Shown piece by piece: positions 1 through 6,008 of a stretch of DNA of 7,198 nt. Each line of letters begins with the position of its first letter. The stretch's first letter is position 1. Origin of the DNA: Syntrophomonadaceae bacterium (GTDB lineage Bacteria > Bacillota > Dethiobacteria > DTU022); NCBI GenBank assembly GCA_007126465.1, contig SLBE01000124.1:1-7198 (forward strand), written 5' to 3'. The notes below the pieces were generated by a model. It was given only the letters and a program-made list of their open reading frames with translations, had not been told where the DNA came from and searched no databases. Position numbers and translations under genes: made by a program.

Positions 1-1172
1 AGATGGGCAAAGAGGTCGTTGATGAAAAATCACGCATGGGCGTGCCACCGGCTGATGTTCTGGAAAAAGATTATAAACGGGCTGAGGAGCAAGGTGCAGA
101 CCCTGAATTCCTGCCCAATTTCAAGGGTGGCTTCACCGGTTTAACCGCCACTCTTGAGACGGGCAAACCCGGGCCGGTAATCGGGCTGCGCTTTGATATA
201 GACTCAAATGATTTAACAGAACCGGAAGGAAAAGACCATATTCCCACCCAGGAAGGTTTCGCTTCTATAAATGAAGGTGCCATGCATGCCTGCGGACATG
301 ATGCCCACGCTGCCATAGGTCTGGGGGTAGCCGCCGTGCTGGCACAGTTAAAAGATGAGCTGTCCGGTAAAGTTAAGTTTATTTTTCAGCCGGCTGAAGA
401 AGGCGTGCGGGGAGCAAAGTCGATGGTCGCCGCAGGGGTAACCGATGACCTGGATCTGCTGCTGGCCATGCACATCGGCTTTGGAGTGGAAGAACTGGGC
501 GTCTTTGCCTGCGGCAATGAACAGTTCCTGGCCACGACAAAGTACGACGTTACCTATAAAGGAGTACCAGCCCATGCCGGCAGCAGCCCCGATGAGGGGA
601 AAAACGCCCTGCTGGCTGCTGCCCTGGCCGTAACCGGCTTGTATGGAATCGCCCGGCATAAAGATGGTAGCTCAAGGATTAATGTTGGCGTCTTAAAAAG
701 CGGCAGCGGCAGGAATATCATCCCTGATTTTGCAGAAATGAAACTTGAGATTCGCGGTCAGACAACAGAAATAAATGACTACATGGTGCAAAAAGCACTG
801 TCAGTCTTGAAAGGCGCTGCCCAAATGCAGGAAGTCGAGTACGAAACTGAAGAAGTTGGTGGAGCACCTGCCTCGGTCAGTTCCCCTGAGCTGGTTTCTA
901 CCTTAGAAAAAATTACGGCCGACCACCCGGGAGTTAAAAAGTTTCTAACCGAATCACCCTTTGCCGGCAGCGAAGATGTGACCTACATGATGCAGGCCAT
1001 GGATAAGCGTAACAAGCCCTCGGCTTACCTGGTCGCCGGCACACCGCTGAAAAGCGGGCATCATAAGCGTGATTTTGATTTCGATGAAGAGGTAATTCCA
1101 CTGGCGGCAGATGTTATCTCTAATGCCGTGCTGCACCTTTCCGGCAACTACAAGCAGGAGGTTTCAAAATGA
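1..1172 (+). CDS. AbgA-like M20D amidohydrolase (5' end outside window)
   Basis: Probable zinc/manganese-dependent amidohydrolase of peptidase family M20D, closest as far as I recall to E. coli AbgA, a subunit of p-aminobenzoyl-glutamate hydrolase. Numbering from the Met at position 3, I see the HACGHD metal motif (C97, H99), the PAEEG motif with the catalytic/metal Glu pair (E132-E133), H157 in AMHIG, the dimerisation-domain segment GVPAHAG, and a C-terminal GHH (353-354). The Met at position 3 is probably internal: it aligns with the LGREVVNESSRMG region of AbgA, so about 50 N-terminal residues are likely missing. The C-terminus is complete and overlaps the next gene by 4 bp (ATGA), implying one operon with coupled translation. 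E. coli AbgA works with AbgB, and whether an AbgB homologue lies upstream is not visible. The substrate could equally be another N-acyl amino acid. Family assignment is firm; exact substrate is inference. Confidence 0.9.
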   Translation, partial: MGKEVVDEKSRMGVPPADVLEKDYKRAEEQGADPEFLPNFKGGFTGLTATLETGKPGPVIGLRFDIDSNDLTEPEGKDHIPTQEGFASINEGAMHACGHDAHAAIGLGVAAVLAQLKDELSGKVKFIFQPAEEGVRGAKSMVAAGVTDDLDLLLAMHIGFGVEELGVFACGNEQFLATTKYDVTYKGVPAHAGSSPDEGKNALLAAALAVTGLYGIARHKDGSSRINVGVLKSGSGRNIIPDFAEMKLEIRGQTTEINDYMVQKALSVLKGAAQMQEVEYETEEVGGAPASVSSPELVSTLEKITADHPGVKKFLTESPFAGSEDVTYMMQAMDKRNKPSAYLVAGTPLKSGHHKRDFDFDEEVIPLAADVISNAVLHLSGNYKQEVSK

Positions 1173-2410
1173 GAGTTAAGAAGGAAAGAATTGAAAAAGA
1201 CCTGAAAGATTTAGCCCGGCACAGCGCCGATACCGGGGGGAAAGGTATAACCAGGCTGCCATTCACACCTGAAGATGAAGCCTGCCGAAAAGAGATCATC
1301 GAAAAGTTCGAAGAGGCGGGACTAAAGGTATACACAGACGGTATTGGTAATATTTTTGGCCGGCGTGAGGGTGCCAACCCTGAACTGCCACCCGTCATGA
1401 TCGGCTCCCATTTAGACACGGTCATCAATGCCGGTATCTTTGACGGCCCGGCTGGAGTGGTGGCCGGTCTTGAAGTCTGCAGAACCCTTAATGACCTCTC
1501 TATCAAAACAGAAAGGTCAATTGAAGTTGCCAACTTTGTCATCGAAGAATCCACAGCTTTCGGGAAAAGCTGCATTGGGAGCAGGGCTATAGCGGGAGTT
1601 CTCGATTATGACGAGCTGGCAGAATTAAAGGATAAGTCAGGCAGGAGTTTGCAGGATGCCTTTAAAGAGCATGGCGTTACAAAAAAAGAAATCGAAGACA
1701 CACGCAGGGAGAAAGGCTCAATTGACAGCTATATTGAGCTGCATATTGAACAGTCCGACAACCTGATTAAAGCAGAAAAACCAGTCGGCATAGTAACAGC
1801 GATTGCTGCGGCAACTCGTTTCAAAGTTACCATTACCGGCCAGGCCAGCCACTCCGGGGCAACCCCGATGGACGAACGCAAAGATGCACTTTGCGCAGCA
1901 GCAGAAATAATCCTGGGCATTGAAAACATTGCCGCTGAAGAAGCCGGAAAAGATACTGTCGGGACTGTCGGCAATGTAGTTGTTAAACCGGGCGCAATTA
2001 ATGTCGTTCCCGGTGAAGCAGAACTGGCTGTCGATCTTCGAGATATCAACAAGCAAGACAAGAACAGGGCCACAGAAAAAATCATCGGGCTGATTGATAA
2101 TGTGGGCCAGAAAAGAAATGTTAGAGCAGAATATGTAATTACAGCATCCGACACCCCTGTACCGGCCAGTACCAGGGTCTTAGATACCATCAAGGAAGCT
2201 GCAGATACTATTGCTATCCCACACCTGGTCATGCACAGCGCAGCAGCCCACGATGCAGCCTACATTGCAGAAGTCGCCGATATGGGCATGATCTTTATCA
2301 GAAGCTATGGCGGCAGCCATAACCCCGATGAATGGGCCGAATTTGAAGACGTTGCCGCTGCTGTAGAAGTACTTCTTGAAGCGGCAATCAATTTAAGCTC
2401 CGCAAAATAA
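1169..2410 (+). CDS. M20C Zn-dependent hydrolase, allantoate amidohydrolase / N-carbamoyl-L-amino acid hydrolase family
   Basis: A 413-residue member of the hydantoinase/carbamoylase branch of M20, the usual length for AllC, N-carbamoyl-L-amino acid hydrolase and beta-ureidopropionase. These cytosolic dimeric enzymes hydrolyse ureido or carbamoyl C-N bonds. Expected metal ligands are present: H81 in GSHLDTV, bridging D92 in FDGPAGVVAG, E126/E127 in VIEES, H192 in ELHIEQ and H384 in GGSHNP. The dimerisation (lid) domain lies at about 208-325, with SHSGATPMDERKDA at 227-240. Two motifs differ from the usual family forms: the stretch after the Glu pair reads STAFG rather than the common (G/S)(S/A)RFG, and the SGAGHDA-type motif reads SAAAHDA (358-364). 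The start is well supported: AGGAGG at 1156-1161, 7 nt before an ATG that overlaps the upstream stop. Substrate (allantoate, N-carbamoyl amino acid or other) cannot be decided from sequence alone. Confidence 0.9.
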   Translation: MRVKKERIEKDLKDLARHSADTGGKGITRLPFTPEDEACRKEIIEKFEEAGLKVYTDGIGNIFGRREGANPELPPVMIGSHLDTVINAGIFDGPAGVVAGLEVCRTLNDLSIKTERSIEVANFVIEESTAFGKSCIGSRAIAGVLDYDELAELKDKSGRSLQDAFKEHGVTKKEIEDTRREKGSIDSYIELHIEQSDNLIKAEKPVGIVTAIAAATRFKVTITGQASHSGATPMDERKDALCAAAEIILGIENIAAEEAGKDTVGTVGNVVVKPGAINVVPGEAELAVDLRDINKQDKNRATEKIIGLIDNVGQKRNVRAEYVITASDTPVPASTRVLDTIKEAADTIAIPHLVMHSAAAHDAAYIAEVADMGMIFIRSYGGSHNPDEWAEFEDVAAAVEVLLEAAINLSSAK

Positions 2411-2416
2411 AAAGAA

Positions 2417-2452
2417 GTGTGCCAGGGGTATAATTCTCCTGGCACGCTTTTT
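2417..2452 (+). terminator. Intrinsic terminator of the M20 hydrolase operon
   Basis: A 10-12 bp GC-rich stem: GTGTGCCAGG (2417-2426) pairs with CCTGGCACGC (2438-2447), with one G-U wobble, and can extend inward by two pairs. The loop is AT-rich, and a run of five T (2448-2452) follows, then more T/A. It begins 6 nt after the hydrolase stop codon and separates this operon from the aromatic operon. Confidence 0.9.
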
Positions 2453-2503
2453 AATTTTAAAAACCCAACCATCCTCAGCTGATATTTGCATTAGAACTAA
2501 TTT

Positions 2504-2533
2504 TTTACATTTTAACACTATTTGATTTATCTT
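2504..2533 (+). promoter_or_regulatory. Candidate sigma-A-type promoter for the aromatic operon
   Basis: The 131 bp between the terminator and the DAHP synthase gene are AT-rich. The best pair I found is TTTACA (2504-2509, 5/6 to TTGACA) and TATCTT (2528-2533, 4/6), 18 bp apart. An alternative -10 is TATGAT at 2540-2545, but no good -35 sits at the right distance. The perfect palindrome ATGATATCAT (2541-2550) overlaps the alternative -10 and could be an operator, or chance. No T-box, riboswitch or Phe-rich leader peptide was recognised. Confidence 0.25.
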
Positions 2534-2583
2534 TTAAGCTATGATATCATTTCTCAAATAATCGAGCAAAATGGGGAAGATAA

Positions 2584-3432
2584 ATGTCAAAGCTAAAACT
2601 GGTAGAATTAACGGATCGAGGCATAAGGACCAGGATTAAGGTAGGCGATATTACACTTGGTGAAGATTTTGTGGTTATCGCCGGACCCTGTGGTGTGGAA
2701 AGTGAAAAGCAGACTCTTGAAACTGCTGAAGCAGTAAAAGCGGGCGGGGGGATGATGTTTAGAGGCGGAGCCTTTAAGCCGCGCACCTCACCGTATGATT
2801 TTCAGGGGCTTGGCCTGGAAGGTTTGCGCATCCTTGAAAAGGCAAAGCTAAACACCGGGCTGCCCATTGTAACCGAAGTAATTGACCCGCGTGATGTCTC
2901 ATGGGTTTGTGAATTTGCTGATATACTGCAAATTGGGGCCCGCAATATGCAGAACTACTCCCTGCTCAAAGAAGTCGGTAAAGCAGAAAGACCGGTGCTT
3001 TTGAAACGGGGCATGTATTCGACCCTGAAAGAATGGCTTAACTGCGCCGAATATATCCTGGCTGAAGGAAACCTGAATGTTATCCTCTGTGAAAGGGGTA
3101 TCAGGACCTTTGAAACGTATACCAGGAACACCCTCGATTTGAGCATGATCCCTGCCATCAAGGAGCTAACTCATCTGCCGATAGTTATTGATCCTTCACA
3201 TGGGACAGGCAAGCTAAGCCTGATCGAAAAAATGAGCCTGGCTGCCGTAGCCGCAGGCGCAGACGGCCTGCTGCTTGAAGTACATGTTAACCCCTGTGAA
3301 GCTAAAAGCGATGCGGACCAGCAATTAAACCCGGGGCAATTTGCCGCCCTGATGCAAAAAATATTAAAACTTAACCATTTTATGCAGGATAAGGCTTTCA
3401 AATCATCAATAACAGGTGGGGATATACAATGA
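2584..3432 (+). CDS. aroF: 3-deoxy-7-phosphoheptulonate (DAHP) synthase, type I-beta, catalytic domain only
   Basis: Condenses phosphoenolpyruvate and erythrose 4-phosphate to DAHP, the first step of the shikimate pathway, in the cytoplasm. The 282 residues form the (beta/alpha)8 barrel of the I-beta class. Metal ligands are C36 (AGPC), H206 (DPSH), E232 (LLEVH) and D243 (KSDAD). Substrate-binding motifs are RGGAFKPRTSP (60-70), QIGARNMQN (116-124), LLKRG (139-143) and the CERGIRTFE segment (169-177). Only about 30 residues precede the barrel, so both the ferredoxin-like N-terminal domain of the Thermotoga type and the chorismate mutase domain of the Bacillus AroA type are absent. The start is fixed: an in-frame TAA immediately precedes the ATG, with GGGGA at 2573-2577. 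The 3' end overlaps pheA by 4 bp. The symbol follows common usage for this class; aroA or aroG are also used. Confidence 0.96.
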   Translation: MSKLKLVELTDRGIRTRIKVGDITLGEDFVVIAGPCGVESEKQTLETAEAVKAGGGMMFRGGAFKPRTSPYDFQGLGLEGLRILEKAKLNTGLPIVTEVIDPRDVSWVCEFADILQIGARNMQNYSLLKEVGKAERPVLLKRGMYSTLKEWLNCAEYILAEGNLNVILCERGIRTFETYTRNTLDLSMIPAIKELTHLPIVIDPSHGTGKLSLIEKMSLAAVAAGADGLLLEVHVNPCEAKSDADQQLNPGQFAALMQKILKLNHFMQDKAFKSSITGGDIQ

Positions 3433-4487
3433 AATTAGATGATATCAGGCAAAACATCGATCTGATCGACTCGAAAATATTAAAGCTGATAAACGACCGA
3501 ATGGAGCAGGGCCTGCTGGCCAAGAAATTTAAAGAAAAAATAGAAGACCCTCAGCGCGAAGAAAAAGTTATGGAAACTGTCAGGAATAATGCCAACACCC
3601 TGATTGAAAGCAAGTTCAGTGAAGAGCTTTATAAAACCATACTAAAGTTTAGCAAGGAGCTGCAGGCAAGAGACCTGGTTATTACCGGCTTCCAGGGTGA
3701 ACACGGTGCTTACAGCGAAGAAGCCGTCAGGTGTTACAATAAGGATTATGTTACTATCCCCTGCACCACTTTCAACGAAGTATTTGAGGGTGTAAACTCT
3801 GGCATTTATGATTACGGGATTGTTCCCGTGGAAAACACATTGGGCGGCATGGTCGGCCCCGTAAATGAGCTGCTGATCAATACTGAACTCAACATTGTTG
3901 GTGCAATTGACATGCCCATACACCATTGTCTGCTGATGGTACCGGGGACAGACCATCGCGATATCAGGGAGGTCTATTCTCATTCACAGGCCCTGGCCCA
4001 ATGCCGAAGGTTTCTATCACGCAACAAATTGACTCCTGTGCCCTACTTTGACACTGCAGGCGCTGCAAATATGCTCGCCGAAAAGCAGCCCCGCGGAGCA
4101 GCCTGCATAGCAGGAAAACTGTCTGCCGAACTTTATAATCTGGAAATTTTAAAAGAGAATATTGAGGATTTAAACAGCAACCGCACCAGGTTCTTGCTTC
4201 TTTCCAGGCATGAACCCAAAGAAGAGGGAAGCAAGTGCACAATTACTTTTTCAACAGAACACAAAGCTGGAACGTTATTTAGTGTTCTCGAACTATTTGC
4301 CAGTAACGGCATAAACCTGACCCGCATTGAGTCTATTCCCAATGAACCGGGTGATTACTCATTCTTCCTCGATTTTGACGGATCAGTTAAAGATACTACC
4401 GTAGTTGAAACCCTGGAAAAAGCTGAGCAGCAAACTTCCGGCTTTAAAGTCCTGGGTTGCTACAATGAAAAAATAATTGAAGGATAA
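3429..4487 (+). CDS. pheA: Bifunctional chorismate mutase / prephenate dehydratase (P-protein) with ACT domain
   Basis: Converts chorismate to prephenate and then to phenylpyruvate, the committed phenylalanine branch. Three domains fill 352 residues. AroQ chorismate mutase occupies about 1-85, with R7, R24, K35, R43 and E44 aligning to E. coli P-protein R11, R28, K39, R51 and E52. Prephenate dehydratase occupies about 85-260, with GEHGAYSEEA, PVENTLGG (133-140) and the catalytic NRTRF (251-255). A C-terminal ACT domain occupies about 268-345. The ACT motifs are GTLF (281-284) and ESIP (301-304), where E. coli has GALV and ESRP, so the Arg of the second motif is Ile here; this may affect phenylalanine feedback. 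Translation is coupled to the DAHP synthase by an ATGA overlap, with AGGTGG at 3414-3419. Length and domain order are typical of full P-proteins. Confidence 0.97.
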   Translation: MKLDDIRQNIDLIDSKILKLINDRMEQGLLAKKFKEKIEDPQREEKVMETVRNNANTLIESKFSEELYKTILKFSKELQARDLVITGFQGEHGAYSEEAVRCYNKDYVTIPCTTFNEVFEGVNSGIYDYGIVPVENTLGGMVGPVNELLINTELNIVGAIDMPIHHCLLMVPGTDHRDIREVYSHSQALAQCRRFLSRNKLTPVPYFDTAGAANMLAEKQPRGAACIAGKLSAELYNLEILKENIEDLNSNRTRFLLLSRHEPKEEGSKCTITFSTEHKAGTLFSVLELFASNGINLTRIESIPNEPGDYSFFLDFDGSVKDTTVVETLEKAEQQTSGFKVLGCYNEKIIEG

Positions 4488-4492
4488 AAGAG

Positions 4493-4527
4493 AAGTGTCA
4501 GGGGAGATGTTCTCCTGACACTTTTTT
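4493..4527 (+). terminator. Intrinsic terminator after pheA, possibly bidirectional
   Basis: AAGTGTCAGGGGA (4493-4505) pairs with TTCTCCTGACACTT (4510-4523) through a 13-bp stem with one G-U wobble and a 5-nt loop, followed by T4522-T4527. It starts 5 nt after the pheA stop. Read on the minus strand the same stem is followed by CTCTTTTAT, so it may also stop transcripts coming from the convergent lcp gene, which has no better hairpin of its own. The 143 bp between this terminator and the lcp stop show nothing else I can name. Confidence 0.9.
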
Positions 4528-4670
4528 ACAGCTTTAGTTTAATAAACCCGCTAGTTACAAACCTATACTATAACTCTTGTCCTGGAACAAATAGCCCCTG
4601 CAACTCATATACATTTATGTCAATAAGTTTGCCAAAAATTCTTTCCCGGGACTGCTCCCCTTGAAACACA

Positions 4671-5906
4671 TTAGTCTTCAGGTTCGGGATCAGGCTCCGG
4701 TTCCGGATCTGGTTCAGGATCTGGATCAGGATCTGGATCAGGATCTGGATCAGGCTCAGGTTCCGGATCTGGATCAGGGTCCGGTTCGGGATCTGGTTCA
4801 GGGACAGGATCTGGTTCCGGTTCAGGTTCCGGCTCCGGAAGTGGTTCCGGCTCGAGGGTTTCCGGTTCGGGTGCAGCCGGCCCAGGCAGGCTTAACTGGG
4901 TTCTTTCTTCAACCTTTACCCCGAAGACAGTTTCAATTATTTCAACCCGTTCACTTTCATTTATGACCAGGTACCATATATTCTGACCATCCCTGGCTGA
5001 AAGCTGGCCCTGGCCGCTGAAGATAAATGTTTCAATTTCAGCGGGGTTTATCCGCAAACCTGTTACCCCGAGCAGCCCAAGGCTGGGCAGGCTGATATCA
5101 GTTTCAACATTTTTCATAACTGCGTTGATTAATCCCGGCGCTTTAATTATTCCTGATGGTCCCCTGAGCTGATCGAACAGGGCAATTAAAGCCTGCTGCT
5201 GTCGGCCGGACCTGCCCCGTTCGCCACCCAGCGCACCGGCCCTGCTGCGAACATAATGCATAAACTGTCGGCCATCTAAAAGCTGGTAACCTTCTTCAAC
5301 CAGCACCCTGCCCTGTCCGAAGTTTGCACGGACATCGGCTTCAACATCGTAATAAATTCCTCCGACACTGTCGATAATATCGGCAGCACCATCCATGCCA
5401 ATACTTAGATAACCATGAATAGGTATCCCGCCCAAAAAATTACGAACAGTAAGCAGGGTTGTTTTCAGTCCGCGTTGATGGGGATCTTCCCCTTCAGCTG
5501 CCCGGTAATAACCGTACATATAGGAATGGTTAATTTTATCGTAGATTTCAGTTCCATATATTTGCACGTAACTATCCCGGGGGATATTGACAATCTTAGC
5601 GCTGCCTTCCCGAAGGTTGAGAGCGGCGATCATAATTGTATCGGGACGGTAAAGCGCATCGTCCCGACCGGGTGTTTGAGAACCGTCAAACCCCAGCAGA
5701 ACAATATTAATCGTATCAGTTCCTCCGGGTTTGTGCATTGGTTCTTCGCTAACCTCTTTACTGACATCGCCTAATGGCTCTCCAAAAAAGAGGGCCGGTA
5801 CATAAATTAACAACGCTGCGATAACAAGCAGCAGGATAACTACCGCAACATAAAATTTAGGTTTAGTTGATTTTCTTTTCTGTTTTCTTTTTTCAGCCCT
5901 GCTCAT
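4671..5906 (-). CDS. LytR-CpsA-Psr (LCP) family wall-polymer ligase with acidic Pro-Asp/Glu tail
   Basis: LCP enzymes transfer undecaprenyl-linked anionic glycopolymers (for example teichoic acids) to peptidoglycan outside the membrane. The 411 residues show a very basic cytoplasmic N-terminus (1-17), one membrane span (about 18-41), an LCP catalytic domain (about 64-245) and a C-terminal part. Conserved features are LLGFDGS (70-76), R87 and D89 in RPDT, IPRDSYV (108-114), DKINHSYMYG (123-132) and the RSR...GRSGRQQQ block (220-238). The usual Asp of the GDxGRxxRQ block is Glu (E229). Residues 346-411 are a Pro-Glu/Pro-Asp tail with 31 acidic and no basic residues. The start ATG has GAGGGAG upstream (5918-5924, minus strand) at an 11-nt spacing. 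It lies about 100 bp downstream of lepB and is probably co-transcribed. Family is certain; the polymer transferred is unknown. Confidence 0.94.
   Translation of the reverse strand: MSRAEKRKQKRKSTKPKFYVAVVILLLVIAALLIYVPALFFGEPLGDVSKEVSEEPMHKPGGTDTINIVLLGFDGSQTPGRDDALYRPDTIMIAALNLREGSAKIVNIPRDSYVQIYGTEIYDKINHSYMYGYYRAAEGEDPHQRGLKTTLLTVRNFLGGIPIHGYLSIGMDGAADIIDSVGGIYYDVEADVRANFGQGRVLVEEGYQLLDGRQFMHYVRSRAGALGGERGRSGRQQQALIALFDQLRGPSGIIKAPGLINAVMKNVETDISLPSLGLLGVTGLRINPAEIETFIFSGQGQLSARDGQNIWYLVINESERVEIIETVFGVKVEERTQLSLPGPAAPEPETLEPEPLPEPEPEPEPDPVPEPDPEPDPDPDPEPEPDPDPDPDPDPDPEPDPEPEPDPEPED
4674..4871 (-). repeat. Low-complexity repeat coding for the (Pro-Asp/Glu)n tail
   Basis: This part of the LCP gene is built of hexanucleotide units, each coding Pro plus Asp or Glu, with strict Pro/acidic alternation over residues 369-410. 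Its core, 4717-4752, is three perfect copies of the 12-mer GGATCTGGATCA (plus-strand reading). All unit lengths are multiples of 3, so gain or loss of units keeps the frame. The GAT-CCN codon choice also places twelve GATC sites between 4688 and 4811. Confidence 0.9.
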
Positions 5907-5941
5907 TTCAGCACCGACTCCCTCAATAGTACATTCTTAAC

Positions 5942-5950
5942 TTATCCACA
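5942..5950 (+). promoter_or_regulatory. Perfect-consensus DnaA box upstream of lcp
   Basis: TTATCCACA matches the DnaA box consensus TTATNCACA exactly. It lies 36-44 bp upstream of the lcp start codon, next to the inverted repeats. I saw no second box nearby, so it is not an origin cluster. It could be a DnaA regulatory or titration site, or a chance match. Confidence 0.35.
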
Positions 5951-5952
5951 CC

Positions 5953-5997
5953 TATCAGGGCGGTAAGTAACCTGATAAAAAGTTTAAGTACCGCCCT
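5953..5997. promoter_or_regulatory. Overlapping inverted repeats in the lepB-lcp intergenic region
   Basis: Two alternative pairings share sequence. GGGCGGTA (5958-5965) pairs with TACCGCCC (5989-5996), extendable by one outer pair and, past a 2x2 mismatch, by three inner pairs. TATCAGG (5953-5959) pairs with CCTGATA (5971-5977). They cannot form together because both use G5958-G5959. Neither is followed by a proper T-run on the minus strand, so this is not a textbook terminator for lepB. It may be a processing or attenuation structure, or a protein-binding site ahead of lcp. Confidence 0.4.
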
Positions 5998-6008
5998 TTG
6001 TGGGCATT

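Noticed and set aside
3..5. ATG at position 3 as the true start of the AbgA-like gene
   Set aside because: It has no room for a ribosome site in view, and the protein lacks the N-terminal ~50 residues of the family; the aligned position in AbgA is internal.
1120..2232. Long minus-strand open frames (151 and 167 codons) opposite the hydrolase genes
   Set aside because: They lie antisense to strongly conserved M20 genes, lack recognisable domains and ribosome sites, and overlap known catalytic motifs on the plus strand.
2453..2583. Phe-attenuator leader peptide, T-box or riboswitch ahead of the aromatic operon
   Set aside because: No Phe-rich short frame with a ribosome site, no T-box sequence and no terminator hairpin are seen between 2453 and the gene start.
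4717..4752. CRISPR-like or iteron-like array
   Set aside because: Repeats are contiguous 6/12-mers without spacers and are explained by Pro-Asp coding in lcp; no replication gene is adjacent.
4661..4966. Plus-strand open frame with a repetitive Val-Pro-Asp-Leu-Asp-Gln-like product
   Set aside because: It is the antisense reading of the repetitive lcp tail; it has no ribosome site and its composition follows from the repeat on the other strand.
5953..6008. Classical intrinsic terminator for lepB
   Set aside because: The hairpins are real, but on the minus strand they are followed by GATAGG/GGTGTGG sequence with no T-run, so they are reported only as structured intergenic sequence.
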